DNA from: Thiotrichaceae bacterium
GTDB lineage: Bacteria > Pseudomonadota > Gammaproteobacteria > Beggiatoales > Beggiatoaceae
Direction: 5' to 3'
NCBI GenBank assembly: GCA_028688145.1
Contig: JAQTYU010000001.1
Span: 202,284-266,283, forward strand
Length of the DNA: 64,000 bases
The position numbers and the translations under genes are program-made. The notes beneath the pieces were generated by a model. The model did not search any database. It was given only the letters and a program-made list of their open reading frames with translations, and was not told where the DNA came from. Positions 8,908 to 17,318 of the stretch are shown piece after piece; position 1 is the stretch's first letter, and every line of letters begins with the position of its first letter.

Positions 8908-9696
8908 TTAAAACTTCACTTCTGCAATCCCTGCCACAGCGGGACTGGTTAAATCCCCCGTCAAACCTGCCCCAAGTTTTTCCACAAATTCAGGCGTTAG
9001 CAAGTGATAAATTACCTCGGCACGAATCACCGCCACATTTTTTGAGGGAATATTGTAATCCAACTCACGCAATTCACTGGCTTTAAAACGGGTATCACTG
9101 AGCATTTCCGAAGCACTAAAAGGCAAGGCAACAGTTTTGCCTGTTTCATCGGCAAGGTTATACATAAACATCGCTTTGGGATCATCTTTCGCTTCGGGCG
9201 GGAAGGTTTTGAAATTATTAAACAGCAAACGATCTTGCTTGTCGTAAGCGGTTAATTTCATGTAAACATTACGAAAAGGCACACCTGTGGGGAAACGATG
9301 CGGCAACATATTTTGTAAGCGCACCGTGGTTTTAATCACATTACCTTCGGTTTTAGTTTTCAGGGAAACCACAATCGCACGTTTTAACATGGTTTCGCTG
9401 TGTCCGCCTAACATACTGTGGTCGGTTGAATCGCTCACTTTGGGCATGTGGCAAGATTGACAGGTGACGGGCGCATTCATATCAGAATATTCCATCCCCG
9501 TTTGACACATGGGAACACCTTTATCATTAATAAATTGTTCGTGACAGCCCATGCACACGCGGCTGGTGCGTAACATCAACTGATTAGGTTCCATTTGGAA
9601 GGGATGAAACGCATTGGCTTCGGGAGAAAGATAACGTCCTGATGGACCTTGCAGACGGTCAGGAGAAACTTCATACGCCTGAATGCCAAAACGTAA
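8908..9696 (-). pseudogene. Truncated multihaem cytochrome c, C-terminal part
   Basis: The reading frame encodes two CxxCH haem-binding motifs (CMGCH and CQSCH), then a beta-rich domain with no further haem sites. It lacks a signal peptide and the N-terminal haem region that secreted multihaem cytochromes of this type carry. The frame reads back only into the unrelated fragment at 9697-9820. The stretch RLQGPSGRYLSPEANAFHPF looks like the middle of such a cytochrome. The gene is therefore most likely a 3' remnant left by a deletion, and the remaining haem sites are unlikely to be matured because the product would not be exported. Confidence 0.65.
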
Positions 9697-9820
9697 ATTG
9701 CCTTGCTGTAACATGTGGTAAACCAAAACTATAAGCTTCATCAGGTTTCCAAGGATCATGCCCAATTAAACCCGACAAAGTCCAAACCAAAATTAGACTG
9801 GTTATTAACGACAATTTCAT
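9697..9820 (-). pseudogene. N-terminal fragment of an ArnT-like glycosyltransferase
   Basis: From ATG 9820 (TAGGG upstream) the frame reads MKLSLITSLILVWTLSGLIG then HDPWKPDEAYSFG, the typical start of ArnT/PMT-type membrane glycosyltransferases. The expected continuation LVYHMLQQGN is present but in the next frame. The shift is explained by loss of 5 bases between direct TTTGG repeats. After GN the sequence changes to cytochrome sequence, so only about 40 codons of the transferase remain. Confidence 0.6.
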
Positions 9821-10067
9821 ACAAATACCCTACCGATAAAACCGCTTAATTTTATGATGAAGCTGCGGTTTTTATAGTATTAATGTGCTCTCTCGGAAAA
9901 TGCTGCAAAACAGCATTAACGTGCCGCATTATACTGCTTTGAGGGGAAATTAGAATAGCGTGAATGCGAGTCAGCTACTTATTTGATTGTCTAAGTGTTT
10001 ATAGCTTTTTCATTTCAGAGAAATTCTGAATACTGGAAAACTTAAAAGGTTTAGAAAGGAAAAAATA

Positions 10068-11090
10068 TTAACGTATCCAGCAATTCGGATCGGCCTGATC
10101 TAAACGCCCCGTTTGTGCGTAACTCAAGCATTTTAAACCGCCCCGACAAAACTCCGTAAAAAAGCAAGTATTACAATCCCTTGGCGGACTAGATTCGCGT
10201 AATTCATGTAGGAAAGGCGCGTTGCGATAAATTTCAACCAAGGGCGTGAGCAATATATTGCCCAAAGTTTTAGGCATTCGCCGACAAGGCAATACATCGC
10301 CATTGGGCAATAATGCTAACAAACTTTCACCTGCTGAACATTTATAAGGTTCGCCGCCCGCCACTAAAAATTGCAAGGCGCGGTGCATTCGTACTTGTGT
10401 ACTGGGAAACCAACGGTTTGCGGCACGTTGTTGGGCATGATGCACAATTTTGAAAAACTCTTGGGTTTCAGCGGTGTTTAAAATTTGGCTAGAATCTTCA
10501 TTACTGCTGCATGGAATGAGACGATCCGCCCAAATTTCATTAACGTGCAAGGTTTGTGCGTGTTTGACCAAGGCAGGAAATTCGCGGTAATTATCGCGCT
10601 GTGCAGTGAAGGCAATCATGCTGCGAATACCGACTTTCACCAGATGTTTTAAGGCAGTGCTGGCTTGTGAAAATTGCTCATTGCCCCGAATTTCATCGTG
10701 AGTCTCACGCATTCCTTCGAGGCTGATTTGCACAAAACGCGGCGCGAAACTTTTCAAGATTTCCGCCATGTCTGCCGTGATAAAACTGCCATTACATAGA
10801 ATTGCAAAACTGAAACTTTCTCGATATTGGGTCAGTAACGCGAGTAATTCTAGAAAAGACTCATGGGCAAAAGGTTCACCGCCCGTGACATTGATTTGAC
10901 CACGCACGGGATAGCCTGCTTGATCGCTGAGGCTTTCTAGCAAGGTGACATATTGCTGAATTACTAATTTCCATTGGGTAAACTTCAGCTCGCCCGCGCG
11001 CTGATAATTTTCTTGATAGCAGTGTCGACAGCGTAAATTACAACGGTTGGTAATATGCCATTGTAAAATAAGTTTTTTTTGAGTATTCAC
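10068..11090 (-). CDS. Radical SAM/SPASM protein-modifying enzyme (putative)
   Basis: A 340-residue radical SAM enzyme. The CxxxCxxC cluster motif is CNLRCRHC near residue 17, with GGEP and the following barrel motifs. The C-terminal SPASM region binds auxiliary iron-sulfur clusters: C..GDVLPC, CNTC, FC, KC and NC. The usual CRGGC element is written CRGGLKC, so one ligand is displaced. SPASM enzymes typically modify peptides or proteins. The upstream neighbour, 44 bases away, encodes a membrane protein ending in a Gly/Cys tail, a possible substrate (inference). The chosen start, GTG 11090, has TGGAGG upstream; the GTG at 11102 has none. Confidence 0.88.
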   Translation of the reverse strand: MNTQKKLILQWHITNRCNLRCRHCYQENYQRAGELKFTQWKLVIQQYVTLLESLSDQAGYPVRGQINVTGGEPFAHESFLELLALLTQYRESFSFAILCNGSFITADMAEILKSFAPRFVQISLEGMRETHDEIRGNEQFSQASTALKHLVKVGIRSMIAFTAQRDNYREFPALVKHAQTLHVNEIWADRLIPCSSNEDSSQILNTAETQEFFKIVHHAQQRAANRWFPSTQVRMHRALQFLVAGGEPYKCSAGESLLALLPNGDVLPCRRMPKTLGNILLTPLVEIYRNAPFLHELRESSPPRDCNTCFFTEFCRGGLKCLSYAQTGRLDQADPNCWIR

Positions 11091-11134
11091 TCCAACCTCC
11101 ACAGCGCACTTTAAAATTTTTCATTTAAGAACAT

Positions 11135-12043
11135 TTAATCTCCACCGCCGCCACAACCTCCACAACCACCGCCTCCATCACTGTCACCACTACTCCCCCC
11201 ATCGCTATCACTGCCGCCATCGCTTTCTATCCCAAAGTTTGAATTATTATTTGTGACGGGCGCAAGCTGTTGTTGAAAGGTGTCAAAGATCATCGAACCT
11301 GCTAACACACTCACCCCTAAGGCTGCAATTGCAAACGCAGGATCAACACCACGCAACTGCTCAGGCGCGTCTAATTTATGGCGAATCCAATCAAAACGCG
11401 TGGGTAAAGCTGCTAAAAATTCTTTCCCCAATAAGCTAAGTTTAGACGGTACAAGAATTTTTATAAGGATAAAAAATACAATTAAGGCAATGACCAAAAA
11501 TGCGACAGGTTTATCGTGTGAAATGCCAAAACCCAGCTTAACGATACCTATTGCAAAAACTGTCCAAGGAATCAGTCGCACCCATTGAAAATGCAGTTGG
11601 GGAGTTCGATATAAGTGATATTGTTCAAGTTCATGCACTAAACGAGTAATGCAAGGTTTTAAAACAGCTGTAAATTTGGGATTTCTGAAAAATTGCGGCA
11701 GTGGTTGGGGCGCAAAGTAATAAATTTCTCGATCAATCGGGTGTTTGGGCAAACCGACCTCGGGATTAACTTCTAATTGCGTTATTCCGTTTGCAGCCGT
11801 GTTGAAATTCAAAATACCGCGCTGGTGCAGACTAAACAAGGCAGTTTCCAACACTGCTTTTTCCCCACCGCGTAATAGAGCGAGGGTGTAGGGATGTAAT
11901 TTGGTGGGAAAGGGAGCTTCATAGTTTCGGGAGGAGTCACTGATACGATTGACTCCCCAGAGCAGCAAGCTACTTAAAGTCGCAGCAATGAGAAAATACA
12001 CAATAAAATCGTTGCCGGGAATTGCAATCAATGCTTGTAACAT
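11135..12043 (-). CDS. TIGR04222-like membrane protein with Gly/Cys-rich tail
   Basis: A 302-residue membrane protein. It has one span near residues 12-34, a soluble middle with an HPYTLALLRGGEKA region, two or more spans near 155-200, another short hydrophobic segment near 235-255, and a low-complexity end. The tail alternates GGSDSDGGSSGDSDGG and closes GGGGCGGCGGGGD. This architecture matches my memory of family TIGR04222. Function is unknown for the family. The ATG at 12043 follows AAGGAAGGG. The radical SAM gene lies directly downstream, and gspL-like and gspK-like genes lie upstream on the same strand. The two tail cysteines are the obvious candidates for modification. Confidence 0.8.
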   Translation of the reverse strand: MLQALIAIPGNDFIVYFLIAATLSSLLLWGVNRISDSSRNYEAPFPTKLHPYTLALLRGGEKAVLETALFSLHQRGILNFNTAANGITQLEVNPEVGLPKHPIDREIYYFAPQPLPQFFRNPKFTAVLKPCITRLVHELEQYHLYRTPQLHFQWVRLIPWTVFAIGIVKLGFGISHDKPVAFLVIALIVFFILIKILVPSKLSLLGKEFLAALPTRFDWIRHKLDAPEQLRGVDPAFAIAALGVSVLAGSMIFDTFQQQLAPVTNNNSNFGIESDGGSDSDGGSSGDSDGGGGCGGCGGGGD

Positions 12044-12116
12044 CCGCCCTTCCTTTTTAGGATAACCTTTTTATATTCAAGCAGCTTTTTCCATAAAGTC
12101 CAGCAAACATTTTTGA

Positions 12117-13160
12117 CTAATGCACTGCTGCTGCAATGTGCATACTCATCACAATTTGATTGCTGCTACGCCCATTTTCAGATTTTACATCTACAAATAA
12201 GGGTTGCGATTGGAAGTTTTCCACATAATAACGCGGGTCAATATTACTGGCTTCAATGGTGACTTTTAACTCGCCCGATTGATAAGCCCATTCCACCACT
12301 TTCGCGCCTTGTTGCGGCAATTTATCCACCACTAACGCCATTAATTCAATCTGACTAATTTGAGAATTCAGGGTAAATAATCGCTCGGCGGCTTGCTTAT
12401 AATTCATTGCGGCAGTGCGGGCAGTCAGCACGGGCGTAGCTTTGTCATTCAATTCATCAAGATGCGTTTGTAATTGTTGCAAGGCAGACTTCGCTTTGAG
12501 AATATCCACCGCTTGCCATGTCGCTATCATTACGAAAATCAGCAACCCAATAAACACCCAATCGCGTTCTTGCTGCGCTTTAAAACCGCCAAAACTGCGC
12601 CGTGCTTTTCCCCAAGGCTGGGCGAGTAATTCGGTCACTTCAGGGGTGGGAACTTCAGTAACTGCGGCGAGACTGTGGGCGCGTAGAAATTGACTCCATT
12701 CGCGTAAATTGGGTGGATTCAACCACCAACGGCTGGCGATTAATTTGCCTGCTTGCCAAATTTGTCCTTCAACGCCTTCTAAGCACGCGAGCAAATACCC
12801 GCCATCATGCTTTGCAGCAGGGCGCAGAATTGTTTCTGGGAAACTGCGCACGGTTTTGAGTCCGACTTGTTCCATGCTTTGTTGCTGTAAATCTACATCC
12901 CAGACCCAAACGAAAACCGCGTCAGCCTGCCACACAATATAATCAGCATAATTAGTGAATGGACTCCATTGGCGAATTTTAACCGCCAAGGCTTCTTCCC
13001 AGCGGTTTTCGGGTAATTCACTGAGCGCAAAGTATTTATAATGGCAAAGACTACGCGCCACAATCCATTCTTTGCGTCCATATCCGCTGCTATCAATAGG
13101 CGTAATGAGATCAGCGCGTTGTTGCAGGTAACGCTGAGTTAAAAAGAGGGGTTTTCGCAT
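12117..13160 (-). CDS. GspL-like type II secretion inner-membrane protein
   Basis: A 347-residue bitopic protein. The N-terminal about 200 residues are cytoplasmic and resemble the actin-like domain of GspL/PilM. One span follows (VFIGLLIFVMIATWQAV), then a helical periplasmic linker and a C-terminal ferredoxin-like domain. In type II secretion GspL links the ATPase to the pseudopilus platform. Its start lies 50 bases inside the end of the gspK-like gene, so translation is probably coupled. No Shine-Dalgarno sequence is evident. The family is diverged, and a PilN-like role is possible. Confidence 0.7.
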   Translation of the reverse strand: MRKPLFLTQRYLQQRADLITPIDSSGYGRKEWIVARSLCHYKYFALSELPENRWEEALAVKIRQWSPFTNYADYIVWQADAVFVWVWDVDLQQQSMEQVGLKTVRSFPETILRPAAKHDGGYLLACLEGVEGQIWQAGKLIASRWWLNPPNLREWSQFLRAHSLAAVTEVPTPEVTELLAQPWGKARRSFGGFKAQQERDWVFIGLLIFVMIATWQAVDILKAKSALQQLQTHLDELNDKATPVLTARTAAMNYKQAAERLFTLNSQISQIELMALVVDKLPQQGAKVVEWAYQSGELKVTIEASNIDPRYYVENFQSQPLFVDVKSENGRSSNQIVMSMHIAAAVH

Positions 13161-14214
13161 CGTTTAAAGTAACTTTTTGATAAGCATCGAGTAAGGGTAA
13201 GTTGCTGATATATTGTAATTCCCACGGCATTTTTTCATCAGCAAACGGGGTAAATTTAATGTGTACTTGCCGCATTTGTTTTAGCCCTGAATGCCATAAG
13301 CTGAACCGCACATAAGGCGATGGGAAAAAGTTTACGGCATCTTCATCAACCGTGACTACCATGCCTGATAATTGTGAAACCGTGGCAAGATTGAAGACTG
13401 GCATATTTTGACGCGCTAGGATAAAACGTTGTGCGCTGTCTGCGTCAAAGTTGTAAGTAGCTTGCAAGACCATTGCAGGAGCGGTGTTGAAATTGGGCAA
13501 GGGTACGGGGGCTACTGTGGTTAGCTCACTCCATATATTTCCTTGCCATAGACTGGGATAGTTATCCCAATCCAAAACCTTGCGTACTTGGGTTGGACTA
13601 TGTAGAAACCTGTTGGGAGGCAGTGGTAAATTACGTTCCTTATAGTGATAGCTTTCTGCACCATTGAGATGAACTAAATCATCAATATCGGTGTAATCAT
13701 CTAATTTTGCAATCAGGGGGGCACGCTCTTCCGCTTTCACACCCAAAAAACCGAGTAATCTTGAAAACACGGGTTCATTAATAAAATTTAAGCCAATTAA
13801 TCCTGCTTCATCTTGTATTGCAAAACGTGCATTCCCTAAACCTCGGTAAGCCCGATCATCTAAACCTAATTCCCCACCAATGGGTAATGAAGACATTCCA
13901 CCCATCTCAGGATCAATCAAAGAAGGTAAATTTTGTACTGCATTACTGGATTCATTTCCCGTGACAATGCTGGGAATAGTTAAACCTGCAAAAGTGTAAT
14001 ATTGCGTCGCAAACAAATAAATTAATGTTGATTGAGTGCTTTGCATATCAATTTCACCCTGCACGTTGTCTTGTAAACTGCGTGCTAGTTCCAAAGTACG
14101 CTGTGTCCACTGTGCAAAAAATCCCGCCGCAACCGTCATGATTGCCAATAACCATAAAGTTGCAGCCAAGACAAAACCACAAGATTTACGATAAGTTATC
14201 GTGTGCCTTTTCAA
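13111..14214 (-). CDS. GspK-like minor pseudopilin
   Basis: A 367-residue protein with a type IV prepilin-like N-terminus: a basic start (MKRHTITYRKSCG) followed by FVLAATLWLLAIMTVAAGFF. Cleavage after the Gly is expected, and the +5 Glu is absent, as in GspK. The large globular part includes RFAIQDEAGLIGLNFIN and DDYTDIDDL, typical of the GspK fold. GspK caps the pseudopilus tip of type II secretion systems. Only K-like and L-like genes are present here, so the rest of the machine is elsewhere or these genes serve another purpose. It is first in the minus-strand run ending with the radical SAM gene. Confidence 0.75.
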   Translation of the reverse strand: MKRHTITYRKSCGFVLAATLWLLAIMTVAAGFFAQWTQRTLELARSLQDNVQGEIDMQSTQSTLIYLFATQYYTFAGLTIPSIVTGNESSNAVQNLPSLIDPEMGGMSSLPIGGELGLDDRAYRGLGNARFAIQDEAGLIGLNFINEPVFSRLLGFLGVKAEERAPLIAKLDDYTDIDDLVHLNGAESYHYKERNLPLPPNRFLHSPTQVRKVLDWDNYPSLWQGNIWSELTTVAPVPLPNFNTAPAMVLQATYNFDADSAQRFILARQNMPVFNLATVSQLSGMVVTVDEDAVNFFPSPYVRFSLWHSGLKQMRQVHIKFTPFADEKMPWELQYISNLPLLDAYQKVTLNDAKTPLFNSALPATTR

Positions 14215-14502
14215 AAAATTTTCCTAAAATTTATAATAATTGTCTTTTTTCACAAAAGTAATTATTTAGTAGATTTAAACAATCTAACATAGTTTACAGG
14301 GCTTGCACACCATACCTCTATTATCCTAAAAATAGCCTCACATTTTTGTGAAATTATTCGTTTAAAAGCTTTATTGAGCCTATGGACTTTCATTGAGTTG
14401 TCAAAAAATTACGTTATAATGTTGTGGCTATTTCCTACCGAGAGTAATGTTTTCACCGGTTATAGCCCAAGCATTTTTAGTTCTAACGTGAGGTCATCAA
14501 TA
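14215..14502. other. Divergent intergenic region, gspK-like / PHB depolymerase
   Basis: An AT-rich stretch without a gene. The palindrome TCACA-TTTT-TGTGA at 14338-14351 has the same arms and spacing as the one at 3401-3414 and may be a regulator site. An in-frame extension of the depolymerase ORF back to 14374 lacks a ribosome binding site and would bury the signal peptide, so it is not taken as coding. Confidence 0.4.
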
Positions 14503-15573
14503 ATGTCAAAATCCAAAAGCTCATTGTTAAGTCTTATCGGTTTAGTTAGCGTATTAAGCACATCCGTCTTTGCTGAATCCCCTAATCTCCCCGCATTTGG
14601 GGTTGATTTAAGCCAAACTTCCGTATCTGGTTTATCTTCTGGTGCATTCATGACCGCCCAATTAAATACTGCGTATTCTGCCAGTTTTATTGGTGCTGGA
14701 ATTATTGCAGGCGGACCTTTCTACTGCTCTGGAACGTATGGTAGCGTTGGCAATATGCAAAGTGCCATGTCTACTTGTATGAATCCCCTGAGTAAGTCCG
14801 TGGGACCTAATGCTGAGATTTCTTTCAAAAACGCCCAAAAATTTGCTTCAGAAGGCAAAATTGACGACGTTGAAAACCTGAAGAAACAAAAAGTGTATTT
14901 GTTCAGTGGTTCTAGCGATTCTACGGTAAAAACCATCGTAGTCGATCAAGTCAAAGCCTACTACAACTTAGCAGGTGTTCCTGACGAAAACATCAAGTAC
15001 GAACACAATATTAATGCAGGACATTCGATTGTCACCAAAGCTGAAAGTGATGTGCCTTGCGCTGTTACCAAAGCCCCTTTTATCAACAATTGCGGGTTTC
15101 AACAATCTCAAGACTTGCTGAACCATATTTATGGGGAATTAAATCCCCCCACCACCGTTGATAAGCTGAGCGGCAGGATCATTGCCTTCAATCAGAAAGA
15201 GTTTATCAAGGGTTCACGTAGCAGCATGAGCGACGATGCTTATATTTACGTGCCCAAATCTTGTGAAACCGAAGCTTGTCGTGTGCACATTGCCATCCAT
15301 GGTTGTTTACAAGGGGCAGCTCAAATCGGCGACAGATACTATAATACCACTACGGGTTATAACGAAATCGCAGACACCAACAATATCATCGTATTGTACC
15401 CACAAGCTCAAATTTCCAAGACAATTCCTGCCAACCCTCAAGGTTGCTGGGACTTCTGGGGCTATTCTAGTGAAGACCCTAGCAATTTAGACTTTTATAC
15501 CAAAAACGCACCTCAAATGTCTGCTATTATGGCAATGGTTAAGCGTTTAGGTGAACCTCGTCAAACTAACTAG
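14503..15573 (+). CDS. Secreted/periplasmic polyhydroxybutyrate depolymerase
   Basis: A 356-residue serine hydrolase that cleaves poly(3-hydroxybutyrate). A signal peptide (residues 1-24, ending VFA) is followed by the lipase box GLSSG with Ser45, an Asp in FSGSSDSTV, and a His in NAGHSIV, completing the triad. The C-terminal half carries HGCLQG and PQGCWDFWGY, which mark this depolymerase group; paired cysteines fit an exported protein. The start is ATG 14503 with GAGG upstream. The phasin gene follows by 32 bases, making a PHB pair. Because this enzyme is exported, it would act on external or periplasmic polymer, unlike the cytoplasmic granules that phasins coat. Confidence 0.88.
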   Translation: MSKSKSSLLSLIGLVSVLSTSVFAESPNLPAFGVDLSQTSVSGLSSGAFMTAQLNTAYSASFIGAGIIAGGPFYCSGTYGSVGNMQSAMSTCMNPLSKSVGPNAEISFKNAQKFASEGKIDDVENLKKQKVYLFSGSSDSTVKTIVVDQVKAYYNLAGVPDENIKYEHNINAGHSIVTKAESDVPCAVTKAPFINNCGFQQSQDLLNHIYGELNPPTTVDKLSGRIIAFNQKEFIKGSRSSMSDDAYIYVPKSCETEACRVHIAIHGCLQGAAQIGDRYYNTTTGYNEIADTNNIIVLYPQAQISKTIPANPQGCWDFWGYSSEDPSNLDFYTKNAPQMSAIMAMVKRLGEPRQTN

Positions 15574-15605
15574 TTTTCTTTCCCCTTCTCCGTTCAATAG
15601 GAAAT

Positions 15606-16148
15606 ATGATCATGTCAAATACTTTTGTATCTCAATGGATTGAATTTAGCCAAGCCTCTTTGAGTAAGTTCAAAGAATTCAGCGATACCAGCGTTGCAAA
15701 CCTCAGTGCTGCAAAGCCTGCGTTCTCCAGTGCTGATGTGGCTGAATTGTTGAAAAATGCAATTGCCGCTAACAAGCAATTCAATGACATCAGCACCGCA
15801 ACCTTCATGAAGTTATTTCATAACCAAATCACTTCCATGAACTTGGGGAATAGCACCGCTGCGGCACAAGAATTGACCGATATTTCTAGCGGTTTGATGA
15901 GCCAATTTGTGCAACAACAAACCCAGTTTATCAGCGACCTGAACAGCGCGTTTTCTGGCTATGTTGCTAACTTACAACAAGTCAACGGCACCACTGAATT
16001 AACCACGGTGCAAAGCGATTTGTTGGCAACGATTCAACAACAAGTGAAAGACAATGCAGCCGCTAACATGGGCTTAATGAATTCACTGAGCGTTGCAACC
16101 AGTGCTTGGACTGAAAAGACTTTGAATAAAGCTGCTGAAGCTAAGTAA
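15606..16148 (+). CDS. Phasin family protein (PHB granule-associated)
   Basis: A 180-residue, nearly all-helical amphipathic protein without signal peptide or cysteines and rich in Ala, Gln, Ser and Thr, fitting the phasin_2 family. It begins NTFVSQWIEFSQASLSKFKE and keeps the helical heptads typical of granule coat proteins. Phasins cover the surface of polyhydroxyalkanoate granules and control their number and size. ATG 15606 follows AGGAAAT; ATG 15612 is an equal choice. It lies behind the depolymerase and ends at a good terminator. Confidence 0.85.
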   Translation: MIMSNTFVSQWIEFSQASLSKFKEFSDTSVANLSAAKPAFSSADVAELLKNAIAANKQFNDISTATFMKLFHNQITSMNLGNSTAAAQELTDISSGLMSQFVQQQTQFISDLNSAFSGYVANLQQVNGTTELTTVQSDLLATIQQQVKDNAAANMGLMNSLSVATSAWTEKTLNKAAEAK

Positions 16149-16160
16149 GCCTTGAGTAAA

Positions 16161-16199
16161 AATTATGCCCTTCAGTTGCTTTAACTAAAGGGCATAATT
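16161..16199. terminator. Terminator after the phasin gene
   Basis: A perfect 12-base stem, AATTATGCCCTT with AAGGGCATAATT, closes a 15-base loop. It sits between the converging phasin and protease genes and can serve both strands. Confidence 0.75.
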
Positions 16200-16221
16200 G
16201 ATAGAAAACTGCGATTTTTGC

Positions 16222-17226
16222 TTAACGAATATGCAGTTGAGAAAACTGTTTTTCCCCTTCCACACACATCGTTTTGCGCCATGAACTTTCATCGTTCAGT
16301 GTGCGCCACCGCCGTTCCTCTTTAATGTAATGCCAATCCTTATCGTTTTGGTAGTAGATTTGAATATGACTACTTTCCAAAATATTCAGAATTTCATTGT
16401 CGTGATGATTAAATTCATCGTAATCCGTGACCGCACGCTGCGCCATTTCGGAATATAACTGGTTTAATTCCAGCAATAAATCATTGATTTCATTATCCAA
16501 CTTGGAAATTGTCAAGCCGATTCGCGCCGCTTCTTTGGCGGTAATTGGATAGCTGTGCGAGGGATAACTGGAGTTTAAATTCCAGCTAATTTGTTCAGCA
16601 GCTTCTTCGTCTTTGATGTGGTATGACAGAATTTCTTTGCAAATTTTAATCGACAAGGAGCTGGAACGGTCGATTGCACCCACAACTAGCGGGTGAATAT
16701 GCTTGAAAATTTCTTCATAGGGATTGCCATGATGATCTTTTGCATTATTGCCCCAGACTTTGATAATCCGTGCAAGCTCATCTTGACTGACGCTGACACG
16801 ACGATTATCGCGGTCTAAGGGTGATAAATCATGGGTTAAAGAGGAATCAATCGCAGTCAAATGCGCCAGCGCGCCCATACTGATTTCATCTGCACCTAGT
16901 GCAATCATCGTTGCCGCAGAAGCGCATTCCAAAGGCACTAGCGCAATTACGTTACTGTAATATTCGCGAATTAAATTGACAATTCGCAGCGCGGCTTCGA
17001 CATCACCGCCGTCGGACTTGATAAAAATACCGACTTTATTACCCTGCCCCAAAGTTCGGAGCACATCGTATAAAGCCAGCACGTCGTTATCACAGACTGA
17101 ACCGCTGCTAGAAGTCCAGTACACGAGAAACGGATAACCCAATTGTTGCTCAATTTTTTGCACAATGGTTTGGGTTTTTTCAAATAATAAAGGGGGTTTT
17201 TTCACTTCTTTGTGGTTTTCATCCAT
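16222..17226 (-). CDS. SDH-type Clp-fold serine protease (PF01972-like)
   Basis: A 334-residue protein of the ClpP/crotonase-fold serine protease group called SDH (serine dehydrogenase) proteinase. The core is VGIFIKSDGGDVEAALRIV (the oxyanion GG) and ECASAATMIALGADEI, where the Ser before AA is the expected nucleophile. AHLTAIDSSL follows, as in the family. Here the enzyme lacks a signal peptide, so it may be cytosolic or membrane-associated. A C-terminal extension of about 100 acidic, helical residues is unassigned. It is a single gene converging on the phasin gene. Confidence 0.8.
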   Translation of the reverse strand: MDENHKEVKKPPLLFEKTQTIVQKIEQQLGYPFLVYWTSSSGSVCDNDVLALYDVLRTLGQGNKVGIFIKSDGGDVEAALRIVNLIREYYSNVIALVPLECASAATMIALGADEISMGALAHLTAIDSSLTHDLSPLDRDNRRVSVSQDELARIIKVWGNNAKDHHGNPYEEIFKHIHPLVVGAIDRSSSLSIKICKEILSYHIKDEEAAEQISWNLNSSYPSHSYPITAKEAARIGLTISKLDNEINDLLLELNQLYSEMAQRAVTDYDEFNHHDNEILNILESSHIQIYYQNDKDWHYIKEERRWRTLNDESSWRKTMCVEGEKQFSQLHIR

Positions 17227-17318
17227 GGTACTAATTTTTTAGTGTTCTTAAAGGTATTTGGAAATGGTTCAGCATAGCATTATAACAAATCCGTTTGTTA
17301 TGTTAATAAGTTATAAGC

